Shown: in pieces, positions 63,873 through 64,000 of the stretch | How positions within the stretch are numbered: position 1 is the stretch's first letter | How the letters are laid out: the number at the start of each line of letters is the position of its first letter | Source of the DNA: Gimesia fumaroli | GTDB taxonomy: Bacteria; Planctomycetota; Planctomycetia; Planctomycetales; Planctomycetaceae | DNA: 64,000 nt | Reading direction: 5' to 3' | Assembly: GCF_007754425.1 (NCBI RefSeq) | Contig: NZ_CP037452.1 | Coordinates: 7,605,164-7,669,163 of the forward strand | Position numbers and translations under genes: made by a program | Notes under the pieces: generated by a model | Database searches by the model: none | What the model was told of the DNA's origin: nothing | The model's input: the letters and a program-made list of their open reading frames with translations, nothing else

Positions 63873-64000
63873 TTACTTTGAGGCAGGCAGATAGAGCGAG
63901 GATTCGGGAAACAACTTCTTGGTCATCAGCACTGTCTTTGATTTGCCACCATGCCAGAGATCCCATTTCGGATCGGCGTATTTGGCAAAGAACTGATCCA
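63873..64000 (-). CDS. partial hypothetical protein, C-terminal end only
   Basis: The last 41 codons of a gene that enters from beyond the right edge: DQFFAKYADPKWDLWHGGKS, then KTVLMTKKLFPESSLYLPAS and K, with TAA at 63873-63875. The composition is protein-like and the frame is open to the edge. The family cannot be told from so short a piece. Confidence 0.6.
   Translation of the reverse strand, partial: DQFFAKYADPKWDLWHGGKSKTVLMTKKLFPESSLYLPASK

Overview
The window looks like chromosomal DNA of a planctomycete, most likely a Gimesia (formerly Planctomyces) relative. The grounds are two DUF1559 proteins with prepilin-type N-termini, a DUF1583-type protein, two secreted ceramidase-like proteins, Tat-exported TIM-barrel proteins, a very large AsmA-like protein, roughly balanced base composition, and mostly short, loosely organised transcription units. 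The genus is inferred from gene content, not from a marker gene.

Layout. 1-6421 is a minus-strand run of secreted or envelope proteins: a partial caspase-like protein, a DUF1573-like protein, a ceramidase-like protein, a lipoprotein and a DUF1559 protein. 6983-10655 holds an AraC regulator, two alpha/beta hydrolases and a secreted HExxH metalloprotein. 10666-14465 is a rearranged block: two related leucine-rich-repeat genes lie between an intact radical SAM gene and a decayed copy of that gene's 3' end. 14677-26687 holds the AsmA-like giant, a nitroreductase, an atypical Nramp transporter, a GH32-like protein, a glycosyltransferase and a second DUF1559 gene. 26805-32723 mixes a SUKH-like protein, an ADP-ribosylglycohydrolase, a PQQ-like propeller protein and several small acidic unknowns. 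32878-40630 holds an HpcH/HpaI aldolase, a secreted hydrolase, isocitrate dehydrogenase, an Mpo1-like membrane protein and a TolC-type lipoprotein, with dispersed palindromic repeats between them. 41005-50551 is mostly housekeeping: WYL regulator, hisI, a QueD-like enzyme, rpsR, rpsN, an SDR, nnrE, a Crp/Fnr regulator, a zinc-finger membrane protein and scpB.

50642-56789 is the most informative accessory stretch. A minus-strand series carries an ADP-ribosylglycohydrolase, two unknown proteins, a NUDIX hydrolase, a small membrane protein and a macro-domain gene, which suggests ADP-ribose turnover or NAD-related stress and conflict functions. The macro gene is cut in two by an IS110-family element of about 1.2 kb. 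The insertion point can be placed to the base pair because the two halves rejoin in frame across a shared CT dinucleotide. The 5' non-coding end of the element can be folded into a candidate bridge RNA whose two loops contain segments matching the interrupted target and the element's own ends. The transposase itself has a one-base frameshift near its C-terminus.

56909-64000 returns to core metabolism: a TPR protein, aroE, metF, ahcY (metF and ahcY are divergent and both serve the methyl cycle), a Tat-exported sugar isomerase-like protein and a fatty acid desaturase, and ends in a partial gene. No tRNA, rRNA or CRISPR array was recognised.
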